A stretch of 64,000 nt of DNA from Gimesia algae (lineage in GTDB: Bacteria; Planctomycetota; Planctomycetia; Planctomycetales; Planctomycetaceae), in contig NZ_CP036343.1 of assembly GCF_007746795.1 (NCBI RefSeq), positions 1,988,531 to 2,052,530 of the forward strand. Direction: 5' to 3'. The translations under genes were made by a program, and so were the position numbers. Shown here piece by piece: positions 8,464 through 17,700 of the stretch. Under the pieces are notes generated by a model. It worked only from the letters and a program-made list of their open reading frames with translations. It was not told the DNA's origin and made no database searches. Within the stretch, counting starts at the first letter, position 1, and each line of letters opens with the position of its first letter.

Positions 8464-9756
8464 ATGACTGAGCGAAAGATAATCGATGACGTGCGAGACC
8501 AATACGCGGGTGTCGCACGAGGTGAACTCTCCAACGAGTCGACCGCCGTGCGATCCATCGCGAACGCCTTTGGTTACTCGGAGGATGATTTGAACCAGTT
8601 GCCTGCTGAAGCCAACATGGGGTTGTCTTGTGGTAACCCATTGGCGCTGGCTGGCATTCGTGAAGGGGAAGTGGTCGTAGATCTCGGTTGCGGTGGTGGT
8701 ATGGACGTGTTTCTGGCCGCAAGAAAAGTGGGCGCTTCGGGTCGGGTCATTGGCATCGACATGACGACGGAGATGCTGGAGCGGGCTCGTGCTGGCCAGC
8801 AGAAGCTGGGATTGAGCAACATCGAGTTTCATCAATCGACCATCGATCGCATACCACTACCAGACAACTCAGTCGACTGTGTGATCAGTAACTGCGTGAT
8901 CAATTTAGTGCCCGACAAGCTGGCTGTCTTTCGCGAGATCCTGCGCGTTCTCAAGCCTGATGGCAGAGTCGCTCTGAGCGATATCGCTTTGAAGCAGGAA
9001 TTGCCGTCCGAAGTAAAGCAAAGTGTCGAAGCCTATATCGGTTGCATCTCCGGTGCCATTCTGATCGACGAGTATCGCAGCTTACTGAAGCAAGTAGGCT
9101 TTGCTTCAGTGGTCGTAACAGACACGGGAGCGGACCTGAATGCGTATGCGATGGCAAGCGATGACGGATGCTGTGGCGGTAGCTCTTGTGGTTCCGATGC
9201 AGGTGGCGCGGTAGCCGATGCCGGGCAGAAGTCTCTCCACGACGGTCTTGCCTCTGTCATGCAATCGTTTGATGCAAACGCGTTTGCCGCGAGCGTACGG
9301 GTACACGCTCTGAAACAACCATCGACACAGCCTGTGAATACGATTCCCGTTTTGAATATTCAACCAACCTCGAAGGAGAAGACTATGAAAACTGTGCAAG
9401 TCTATGACAAACCGATGTGCTGTTCGACCGGCGTGTGTGGTCCCGATGTTGATCCTGTGCTGCCAAAGTTTGCAGCGGACCTGGACTGGCTCAAGAGCCA
9501 GGGCCATCACGTAGAGCGATATAACCTCGCCCAACAGCCCCAGGCTTTTATCGAAAACAAGGAGATTCACCAGCTGTTGAGTACCACTGGAACAGACTGC
9601 CTGCCTGTCGTTATTGTTGATGGGAAGATCGTCAGTCAAACCGTTTATCCCTCGCGCGACGATCTGGCAGGCTGGGTGGATGGTTCACCGGCCAGGCAAT
9701 CGTTGCCCCTTGCCGAACCAGAGAGCGGGTGCTGCGGAACGAGTGGATGTTGCTGA
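8464..9756 (+). CDS. arsM: ArsM-ArsD fusion: arsenite methyltransferase plus As(III) metallochaperone
   Basis: One 430-codon frame encodes two proteins normally made separately. Residues 1-285 are arsenite S-adenosylmethionine methyltransferase: SAM motif [10 protein letters not shown] (72-81), and the three conserved As-binding cysteines Cys56 (NMGLSCGNP), Cys144 (ISNCVINL) and Cys194 (YIGCISGA), followed by the Cys-rich [11 protein letters not shown] and the usual end SVRVHALK. After a linker of about 22 residues, residues 308-430 are ArsD: Cys319, Cys320 and Cys325 match the essential Cys12, Cys13, Cys18, and the tail CCGTSGCC carries the vicinal pairs. Met308 has its own ribosome binding site, so free ArsD could also be made. 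ArsM methylates As(III); ArsD hands As(III) to ArsA, encoded just downstream. Confidence 0.9.
   Translation: MTERKIIDDVRDQYAGVARGELSNESTAVRSIANAFGYSEDDLNQLPAEANMGLSCGNPLALAGIREGEVVVDLGCGGGMDVFLAARKVGASGRVIGIDMTTEMLERARAGQQKLGLSNIEFHQSTIDRIPLPDNSVDCVISNCVINLVPDKLAVFREILRVLKPDGRVALSDIALKQELPSEVKQSVEAYIGCISGAILIDEYRSLLKQVGFASVVVTDTGADLNAYAMASDDGCCGGSSCGSDAGGAVADAGQKSLHDGLASVMQSFDANAFAASVRVHALKQPSTQPVNTIPVLNIQPTSKEKTMKTVQVYDKPMCCSTGVCGPDVDPVLPKFAADLDWLKSQGHHVERYNLAQQPQAFIENKEIHQLLSTTGTDCLPVVIVDGKIVSQTVYPSRDDLAGWVDGSPARQSLPLAEPESGCCGTSGCC
9373..9387 (+). promoter_or_regulatory. arsD: Internal ribosome binding site and start for ArsD
   Basis: AAGGAG (9373-9378), a 6-base spacer and ATG (9385-9387) lie inside the arsM frame, exactly at the first residue of the ArsD homology ([13 protein letters not shown]). 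The ATG is in phase with arsM. This supports a former separate arsD gene and possible dual translation. Confidence 0.7.
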
Positions 9757-9838
9757 CGTCGACCAGCGAAGACTCGCGGGATGAAATCTCGACGCTGCCT
9801 CGCTATCAATGAATCAATACAAACAAGGAACGTAAATC

Positions 9839-11620
9839 ATGAAATTTTTAGATCAGGCGACCCGCAACCTGTTCTTCACAGGTAAAGGCGGTGTGGGAAA
9901 GACTTCGGTAGCCTGTGCGACTGCGGTGAAGCTGGCCGATGCAGGCAAAAAAGTTCTGCTCGTTTCCACTGATCCCGCCTCCAACCTCGATGAAGTGTTA
10001 GGCGTCGCTCTGGGAAACCATCCGACAGCAATTCCAGCGATCCCAACCCTCTGCGCCATGAATCTCGATCCAGAGCAATCGGCGGCCGAGTATCGTGAGC
10101 GAATGGTCGGGCCATATCGCGGAGTGCTCCCCGATGCCGCGATTGCCAGCATGGAAGAGCAGTTCTCCGGCTCTTGTACGCTCGAGATCGCTGCCTTCGA
10201 TGAGTTCTCGCGCTTACTGGGCGATCCCGCTGCCACAGCGGAATTTGACTACGTGATTTTCGACACAGCCCCGACGGGGCATACATTGCGTTTGCTCACA
10301 CTGCCGTCAGCCTGGGATGGCTTCATGGAGCAGAATACAACGGGAACCAGTTGTCTCGGGCCGCTGGCTGGTTTGCAGGCACAGCAAAAGCTGTATCAAG
10401 AGTCGGTAAAGGCGCTCAGCGATTCAGCCGTAACCACGCTCGTGTTAGTGGCTCGGGCTGAGCCGAGTGCCCTGCGCGAAGCAGCGCGCACCAGTGTTGA
10501 ACTGGCTGAGCTTGGTGTTCAGAATCAACATCTGGTCGTCAATGGTGTGTTCCAGGCAATCGATTCGAGCGACCCTTACGCAGTCGCGCTCGAGCAGCGA
10601 GGGGCCGCCGCACTGAGCGCGATGCCAGCAGGTCTGAAAGCGATTCCACAAACGATTGTGCCGTTGAGCCCCAATGGCATTCTAGGTATCGATTCATTGC
10701 GCCGTCTCGGCACGGTCGACTTTACATCTGTCACAAATTCAACAGACGAACGCTTTGAAAACGCTGATGAGCAACCGTTCCTGGCGGACTTGATCGATGG
10801 CCTGATCGCTCCAGGGCATGGCGTCATTCTGGCGATGGGCAAAGGGGGCGTTGGCAAAACCACAGTGGCTGCAGCCATAGCAGTTGCAATCGCCGAACGG
10901 GGCTACGAAGTACATCTATCAACCACCGACCCGGCAGCCCACATCGCAGCGGCGCTGAACGATGAACGTCTGCCGAACTTGTCCGTCAGTCGCATTGATC
11001 CTGCAGAAGAAACCGCCAGGTACTCGGCTGAAGTATTGGGGAATGCGGGTGCGAATCTTGATGAGCAAGGCAAATTTCTTCTGGAAGAAGACCTGCGATC
11101 ACCGTGTACCGAAGAGATTGCGGTATTCCGCGCATTCGCCGATGCTGTTGCCGCTGGCACAAACAAGTTTGTCGTGCTTGATACGGCTCCCACTGGTCAC
11201 ACGGTCTTGCTGCTCGATTCGGCGCTGGCTTATCACCGCGAGGTGTCACGGCAATCAAGCGAAATGCCCGAAGCGGTTGAAAACCTGCTCCCACGACTGC
11301 GCGATCCGGACTTCGCACGCGTGCTGATCGTCACGCTCCCTGAAGCAACTCCGGTGCATGAAGCGGCCGCGTTACAACGAGACTTGCGGCGAGCGGAGAT
11401 TGAGCCCTACGCGTGGGTGATCAATCAGGTCCTCAGCCCGCTGCCACTGAGTGATCCTCTGATGCAACAGCGGCAATCGCACGAGCAGAAGTACTTGCGC
11501 GAAGTGAGCGAAGTGCACGCCAGCCGCACGGCCATCATCCCGTGGCAGATCGAACCACCAGCGGGGCTTCACGGGCTAAGCCGACTAACCCACTCTGATA
11601 AAAGCACCTCGACATCATAA
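9839..11620 (+). CDS. arsA: Arsenite-translocating ATPase ArsA (two-domain)
   Basis: A 593-residue tandem ATPase, close to the 583 residues of the E. coli plasmid enzyme. Each half has a deviant Walker A (GKGGVGKTS near residue 16 and GKGGVGKTT near 336) and the signature DTAPTGHT (about 142 and 447). The As(III)/Sb(III) ligands are all present: Cys113 (SGSCTLEIAAF), Cys172 (GTSCLGPLAGL) and Cys423 (RSPCTEEIAVF). ArsA normally energises an ArsB-type efflux permease at the inner membrane and receives As(III) from ArsD. Here the adjoining transporter is a remnant (11633-11914), so its partner must be elsewhere or missing. The ATG at 9839 is preceded by AAGGAA. Confidence 0.93.
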   Translation: MKFLDQATRNLFFTGKGGVGKTSVACATAVKLADAGKKVLLVSTDPASNLDEVLGVALGNHPTAIPAIPTLCAMNLDPEQSAAEYRERMVGPYRGVLPDAAIASMEEQFSGSCTLEIAAFDEFSRLLGDPAATAEFDYVIFDTAPTGHTLRLLTLPSAWDGFMEQNTTGTSCLGPLAGLQAQQKLYQESVKALSDSAVTTLVLVARAEPSALREAARTSVELAELGVQNQHLVVNGVFQAIDSSDPYAVALEQRGAAALSAMPAGLKAIPQTIVPLSPNGILGIDSLRRLGTVDFTSVTNSTDERFENADEQPFLADLIDGLIAPGHGVILAMGKGGVGKTTVAAAIAVAIAERGYEVHLSTTDPAAHIAAALNDERLPNLSVSRIDPAEETARYSAEVLGNAGANLDEQGKFLLEEDLRSPCTEEIAVFRAFADAVAAGTNKFVVLDTAPTGHTVLLLDSALAYHREVSRQSSEMPEAVENLLPRLRDPDFARVLIVTLPEATPVHEAAALQRDLRRAEIEPYAWVINQVLSPLPLSDPLMQQRQSHEQKYLREVSEVHASRTAIIPWQIEPPAGLHGLSRLTHSDKSTSTS

Positions 11621-11632
11621 GGAATTTCAATC

Positions 11633-11914
11633 ATGGCCCAAGTTCAAGTCCTTGGTATCGGAGGCACTTTTTTTCGGCAGTTTAATTCCATTAGCTGTAA
11701 AGAATGATTCGAGTGTTTTCCTACCCGCGTTGTACGGTATTGGCACCGGTGTGCCTGTCCTGATTTTGCGATTCTACTGGTCTTTGGCAAGCAGTCGTTC
11801 TCAGCATTCTTCAGGAAAGTAACGAATGTCGAAACCTGGCTGCGCCGCATTACCGGCGGCAGTATATTGGCAGTGGGCATCTACATCACGATTCAAGAGA
11901 TCTATTTGAGTTAA
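11633..11914 (+). pseudogene. Deletion remnant: VOC-protein start joined to ArsG-type permease C-terminus
   Basis: Directly after arsA, a ribosome binding site (AAGGAA) and ATG at 11633 begin MAQVQVLGIGGTFF, which looks like the first strand of a glyoxalase/VOC protein. At the T-run near 11670 the homology jumps to another frame: FFGSLIPLAVKNDSSVFLPA, LYGIGTGVPVLIL, then, after a one-base frameshift near 11767, AILLVFGKQSFSAFFRK and LRRITGGSILAVGIYITI, ending at TAA 11912-11914. These segments match the end of CcdA/TauE-like arsenical efflux permeases (ArsG type). A deletion therefore removed most of a VOC gene and the first part of a permease gene. Confidence 0.65.
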
Positions 11915-12195
11915 ACAGATTGCATCATGAATCCACTCTGAGTTTCGAACAAGCTGTTATGCTTCCGGCGAGCGCTCATAAATCATTTGTGCCTCAATGG
12001 GACACTAACACTCCGTTACTTGAAACAGGATGAATTATCACGCATTGCCACCCAGATGTTTGTCAGGACATTCCAGACATTCACGCGTCTGGTAATACCG
12101 CCTCAGTTGGCTGCGGGGTACGATTTGTGAGCTTCTCCGGCGATTCCTAACAGCGAGCCACAGAATAAAACTGCTTGAATCCAGTGTTGATCTAT
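11915..12195. other. Intergenic gap after the arsenic island
   Basis: No convincing reading frame and no strong hairpin. The 167-bp repeat begins at its right-hand edge. Confidence 0.4.
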
Positions 12196-12362
12196 AAAAA
12201 ATGATATACCTGGCATTGAACTGGGGATCTCAGCAAACGGACAATGAACTGAAAAAACATCGCCCCACATTGGACACAGGGAGGTGGCGATGTATATGGT
12301 AGTTAACTACTTGGTCTTGGAACGGTTTCAAGTTCAACCCAAATGGGAATTCCCGGATAAAT
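12196..12362 (+). repeat. 167-bp dispersed leader repeat, copy B (with dyad-plus-box element)
   Basis: Matches 45181-45347 over its whole length with small gaps: both begin AAAAATGAT and share GGATCTCA(G/A)CAA, GGACAA, AAACATCGC, GACAC and the terminal TGGGAA...CGGATAAA. The right-hand 48 bp (12315-12362) contain the dyad CTTGGA-ACGGT-TTCAAG, whose second pair is T-A where other copies have C-G. The repeat ends 20 bp before the ATG of the Ser/Thr kinase, so it probably holds that gene's promoter or leader. Confidence 0.6.
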
Positions 12363-12382
12363 CTCATCCCTGAAAATATAAA

Positions 12383-14638
12383 ATGTCACCATCAGACAAC
12401 AAACCGGACAGTGACAAGCCACAGGGAAATCAATTCAATCCTACAGTGCCGCTGGACAAGGTTGAGTCTTCTGTTCCGCCTCCGGATACGACCTTCATCC
12501 CACACATTGATCTTGCGGCAACCATGATGGAAGACTGGCAGACCGCACTCGGCGATGATGTCGCACCAGGCAAAACAATCAAAGTGCCACGATCCGATTC
12601 TGACAGTTTAAGCAATACCGTTAAGTTGAGCGACGAGCTCGATGCCACTCAGACGTATCCTACAGGGACAGGTACCGATGACGATTTTGTGATTGGTATC
12701 GGCTATGAAGTTGACCAATTGTTGGGCGAAGGTGGGATGGGCGTTGTCTATGCAGGGCGTCAGCAATCGATGGATCGTCCGGTTGCCATTAAGGTGCTCA
12801 AGCCAGAAACCGAGCAGAGCGATGGTAGTCAACGGGCCTTTACTTCAGAAGCGATTATTACCGGTGGTCTGGATCATCCAAATATTGTACCCATCTACGA
12901 TCTGGGCAAGCAGGCAGACGATGCATTATTCTATGCGATGAAGCAGGTAGAGGGAGTCGAGTGGAAGGATCGGATTGCCACGAACAGTCTCTCTGAAAAT
13001 CTGGATATCCTGTTGCGTGTTGCAGATGCGGTTGCATTTGCTCATGCACGATGCATCATCCACCGTGATCTGAAACCAGCCAATATTATGCTGGGGTCGT
13101 TTGGTGAAGTTCTGCTGATGGACTGGGGGTTGGCGATGCCCACGCAGGATCATCCACGGCGTGAACTCTACCATACGCCAGCACCCGGTGGGACGCCATA
13201 TTACATGGCACCGGAAATGATCAATGGCGTAGAACAGGTCGACCGTCGCAGCGACGTGTATCTACTCGGTGGTATTTTGTTTGAGATGATCACGGGCAAA
13301 CCTCCCCATACGCTTGATGCCCCCCCTGAGACTCAGCGCGAGCATGTTGTGGCCTGCCTGGCGGCCGTTTCTCAAAACATGATTGCAGCAACTGAAAAAA
13401 CAGGCGAATTGCTGGACATTGCGCGGAAAGCGATGGCCACTAATCCGGCAGATCGCTATCAGAGCGTGCCGGAGTTCCAAGAGGCTATCCGTGGATATCT
13501 TTCGCATGAAGAGAGTATTGAACTTGCCGCGCGGGCAGCGGAGCGACTGGATGTCGCCCGGAAGAACGGTGATTATGAAGAATTCAGCCGAACACGCTTT
13601 GGATTTGAAACGGCGCTGGAAGAGTGGCCGGAGAATGTGCGCGCTCAAGAGGGGTTGAAAGCAACAAAATACGATTATGCAAAAACCGCCCTGGATCGTG
13701 GCGACCTGGATCAGGGACTGTCACTGCTGGATGAAACCAATGCGGAGCATTCTAAGCTGCGGTCGTCAATCCAGACAGCGATAGTCAAACGTGACACGCG
13801 GCAGCAGCAGGTGCGTCGTTTGAAGCGTGTCAGTTTTGCCGCCAGTCTGGTGGTCGCCCTGGTTGCCAGTGTGGCTACAGTGTGGATCAATTCCGAACGC
13901 GATAAGGCACTCGTTGCACAAGATAAAGCCCTTGCCGCCCAAAAAGAAGAAGCGATCCAGCGGGAACAGGCGCAGCGTAGTGAGCAGGAAGCACAAGAAC
14001 AGCGTCTGCTTGCCATTGCCGCCAGAGAGAAAGCCCTCGTCGCCCAGAAGATCGCACAGGAAAATGAAAAAAAGGCGATTGCTGCTGAGGCAAGAGCGAA
14101 GCAAGAGGCGCAAAAAGCTCTACATAATTTTAAAATTGCTGAACGGAATGGTTATTACTCAGACATGCTATTGCTGCAAAAAGCATGGCAGGATGCAGAT
14201 CCTTTCAAGCTTATACAAATTCTAGGCCGGTATCGGAAGCGTGAAGATTTACGAGGATTCGAGTGGGACTATTGGAACCGCATGAGTCAAACTAACTTGC
14301 TGAGTTTCCGAGAACACTCTGGTAAAGTTACCGATATTGCTTACAGTCCGGATGGCACGAAGATTGCCTCAGCCGCTACTGACAAAACGGTGAAAGTCTG
14401 GGACACACGGACCTGGACAGCTAAAGTGCAAGCGGAGTATTATGCCAGAGGATTGTTAATCTCGCTGCGGCAGCGTGTCGAATCGCTGGAAGAACTTCAG
14501 AAGCGTGTTCAAGAGGACAAGACACTCAGTGAGGGAGTTAAAAACCAGGCATTCGAATGGGCAGAGCTGTTCTGGAAAAACCGCGTTGTTCGGAATATCC
14601 CTCAGCCAGAATCTGGTAAAATTGAAGCCCCTCTATGA
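12383..14638 (+). CDS. Membrane-anchored Ser/Thr protein kinase with a single residual WD repeat
   Basis: A 751-residue eukaryotic-type kinase. After an acidic, low-complexity 110-residue N-terminus come the glycine loop LGEGGMGVVYAG (about 113-124), VAIKVL, the catalytic loop HRDLKPANIM (about 226), DWG in place of DFG, and GGTPYYMAPE. A transmembrane helix lies at about 482-500 (VSFAASLVVALVASVATVWI), followed by a Gln/Glu/Lys/Ala coiled coil (505-585). Only one WD40 repeat follows (HSGKVTDIAYSPDGTKIASA), ending in VWDTRTW, and then a helical tail. Related planctomycete kinases carry many WD repeats before such a tail, so an in-frame deletion is likely. The stop overlaps an upstream in-frame ATG of the next gene (ATGA), suggesting joint transcription with the DUF1549/DUF1553 gene. 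Confidence 0.88.
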   Translation: MSPSDNKPDSDKPQGNQFNPTVPLDKVESSVPPPDTTFIPHIDLAATMMEDWQTALGDDVAPGKTIKVPRSDSDSLSNTVKLSDELDATQTYPTGTGTDDDFVIGIGYEVDQLLGEGGMGVVYAGRQQSMDRPVAIKVLKPETEQSDGSQRAFTSEAIITGGLDHPNIVPIYDLGKQADDALFYAMKQVEGVEWKDRIATNSLSENLDILLRVADAVAFAHARCIIHRDLKPANIMLGSFGEVLLMDWGLAMPTQDHPRRELYHTPAPGGTPYYMAPEMINGVEQVDRRSDVYLLGGILFEMITGKPPHTLDAPPETQREHVVACLAAVSQNMIAATEKTGELLDIARKAMATNPADRYQSVPEFQEAIRGYLSHEESIELAARAAERLDVARKNGDYEEFSRTRFGFETALEEWPENVRAQEGLKATKYDYAKTALDRGDLDQGLSLLDETNAEHSKLRSSIQTAIVKRDTRQQQVRRLKRVSFAASLVVALVASVATVWINSERDKALVAQDKALAAQKEEAIQREQAQRSEQEAQEQRLLAIAAREKALVAQKIAQENEKKAIAAEARAKQEAQKALHNFKIAERNGYYSDMLLLQKAWQDADPFKLIQILGRYRKREDLRGFEWDYWNRMSQTNLLSFREHSGKVTDIAYSPDGTKIASAATDKTVKVWDTRTWTAKVQAEYYARGLLISLRQRVESLEELQKRVQEDKTLSEGVKNQAFEWAELFWKNRVVRNIPQPESGKIEAPL

Positions 14639-14799
14639 TAACATTAAAATTCACTTTTTGGCGAATGCAACCGCGTCTGATTGAGTTAACTGACATAAAG
14701 GCGATTAAGGCAATGACTACGAGCGAGGAATCTAAGTCAGGTACATTCTCGACACTTTTCATCCGCATTAAAGACGTGGTGGGCGAAGGAAGCTTTCCC

Positions 14800-17700
14800 A
14801 TGACAGAACTGACGGTCCAGATCAAACGCGGTGCTGTCCCGGTGGCTTTCTTGATTTCAGGAATCGTCGCGCTGTTACGGCTTGCACTAATTTTATCTTT
14901 GACGTCTATCTACGTCTGCCCCGTACATGCCGGTGATGCAGCACCGGTCGCCAGATGGGATTTCTCGACGGAAGAAGCGACTCCCTTGTCCGTGCATGGC
15001 AACGTGACCCGTGATCAGGCTGGTCCTGTTCCGCCTGAGTTCCCAGACTTTGCAAAGGATAACACGGCAATTCGCCTTGATGGCAAGGGCGCATACATTG
15101 CCGTCAATGACCCCGGGGACAAGAGTATTTTCGACTTCACAAATGGTGATACGATGACTGTCGAAGCCTGGGTAAAGGTCGCGAAAATTCGTAATGGACA
15201 GCCGATGTATGTCATCGGGAAAGGACGGACTCACTCTCCGCATGTTGCGCCTGACAATCAGAACTGGGCACTGCGCGTGGTGGGTGCCGGTGATGCAGCG
15301 AAACTCAGCTTCTTATTCGCAACACCCACTCCCCCCGGTGCCAAAGGCCCTCACTGGCATCGCTGGACATCAAAATTAAAATTTGCCGTAGTAACTGGTT
15401 GGCATCATATTGCGGTAACTTATCAGTTTGGCCAACCCGATTCCATTCAAGGCTGGATTGATGGTCAACCCACTGACGGAGTATGGGATCTGCAGGGGGC
15501 AACCAAAGCGGCTCCCGTAGTTGACAACGATCAGATCTGGATCGGCTCATCCATGGGAGGCAATACCGCCAACAGCTTTAACGGCTGGGTAGATGCAATT
15601 GCAGTCTATCGGGCGAGATTAAATAACAAGGTCATCGCATCTCATTTTCATCGACTCGGCGGCCCGCGTACTGTGGGACCTGCGCCTGAAAAAATGCCCG
15701 AGATTTCCGATGTGCCTCCCGGGAAAGTTCTGGTTACATTTTCCGAAAGCATGCCTGCCTCTGATCGCTGGTTGAATACAGGCGAGAAATGGCCACAGGA
15801 GACGTCCCGCTGGCTTGGCACGGAATTTCTGCTCCCGCGAATTCCATTGCGTTACGATGACTGGGGCATTCGCGCCAGCTGGAAAGCGCCACTGCTGGTG
15901 CGCATGGTGGCGGATGTGGAACTGCAACCGGGCACACATCGGCTTTTGCTCCGAGCGCGTGCCCTGGGACGATTATGGATTGACGGCAAGGTTGTGGCAC
16001 GCACGAAAGCGCTCACATATCGTCCGCCTAATGGTGAAGAACCGATTACGCCTCTGGCTGATCCCCCCTTGCCTGGTGCCCGTGTGAAGGGTTATCGGAT
16101 GCAGGAAGTCTTTGGTGAGATCACAATCCCCCATCATGATGATGGCACAACCCGACTCTGTCGCGTTGTGCTGGAACTCGTAAGCGGTGGAAAGAGCTTG
16201 CGGACGGAAACTGGTGAAATCTGTGTGGCGATCCAGACGGACGATGGAAATTCTTATGCGGTCATACGACCTCAACAACAGGATGCTCTTCCCTTAACAG
16301 ATACTGCCGTTAATCCTGTACTGGCGCAAATTGAGTCTGCGATTACTCGACTGGAAGATGAGACCCGACTCAAGGCGGCTGCGAGCCAGGACGCCTTCTG
16401 GCAGACACGACATGCTGCCGCCCGCGCATGGACGTCACAACACCCTGCTCCTGAAATTCCCACCGTTGTAGATTCTGATATCAACCACCCGATTGATCGC
16501 TTCCTGGCCAGCAAGATCGATAAAGCACTCTTAGAATCTTCGGCCACGGATCGCAGTCAGGCAGAACACTTTCACAAGACAATTCTGCCACTTCTGCAAG
16601 AGAATTGCTTCCGCTGCCATGGAGACAAAGACAAAGGCGGATTAAGACTGAACACCAGAGAGAATGCATTGAAGTCAGGCCATTCCGAAATCCCGGCGAT
16701 TGTTCCCGGTGATATATCTGCCAGTGAACTGCTGGAACGCATCCGAGCGGAAGACGAAAGCATTCGTATGCCTCCGACTGGGAAACCTCTCAGTAAGCGA
16801 GAGATTGCGGAACTGGAAAAGTGGATTCAGCAGGGAGCGATCTGGCCTGCCGTTCCATTGGAGGCTTCAGAAGTGGCGCTGGCAACGGTGATCAACGATG
16901 AAGCATTCCTGAAACGGATTTATCTCGATACCGTGGGTGTCCCGCCTACGTTGGCTGAAGTCAGACAGTTTCTGGAAGATTCCAATCCGGACAAACGCAA
17001 TCAACTGATTGACCGCCTGCTGGAAGATGACCGCTTTGCTGACCATTGGGTGAGTTATTGGATGGATTTACTGGCTGAGAATCCGACCTTACTGAATGCA
17101 TCGCTGAACAGCACAGGCCCCTTTCGCTGGTTTCTGTATGATGCCTTGCGAGATAAAAAAGCCTTCGACAGAATCGTGACGGAACTGTTACTGATGCGCG
17201 GCAGTCCACATGAAGGTGGCAGTGCCGGTTTTGCAATCGCTGCAGAAAATGATTCCCCTTTTGCTGCCAAAGGGCATATCGTCGCGTCCGCATTTCTGGG
17301 AATCGAACTCCAGTGCGCACGGTGCCACGACTCCCCTTATCACAGCACGACTCAGCGCGACTTATTCTCGCTGGCAGCGATGATGAACCGTAAACCTTTA
17401 ACGGTTCCCTCGACAAGTCGCGTGCCAGATGCCTTCTTTGAAAAGAAAGACCGAGAGTCTCTGATCCGGGTCACGCTGAAGCCGGACGAAACGATTCAGG
17501 CTGACTGGCCATTTGCAGGTGTTACCGGAGCCGTTGATGATTCGAAAATTGACTCACTCATGCACAACCCGCAGGATACACGGGAACGGTTAGCCGCGCT
17601 GATCACTGCTCCGGAAAACGAGCGTTTTGCCAATGTGATCGTCAATCGTTTGTGGAAGCAGTTGATCGGGACAGGTCTGGTGGAACCAGTTTATGACTGG

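Noticed and set aside
9839-11620. Two separate ATPase genes instead of one ArsA.
   Set aside because: No stop, start or ribosome binding site between the halves; spacing and Cys positions match the two-domain ArsA.
14635-14799. Use of the ATG at 14635 as the start of the LamG/DUF1549 protein.
   Set aside because: It would place 55 hydrophilic residues before the signal peptide and has no ribosome binding site; 14800 has GAAGGA and a proper leader. The overlap with the kinase stop makes it not impossible.
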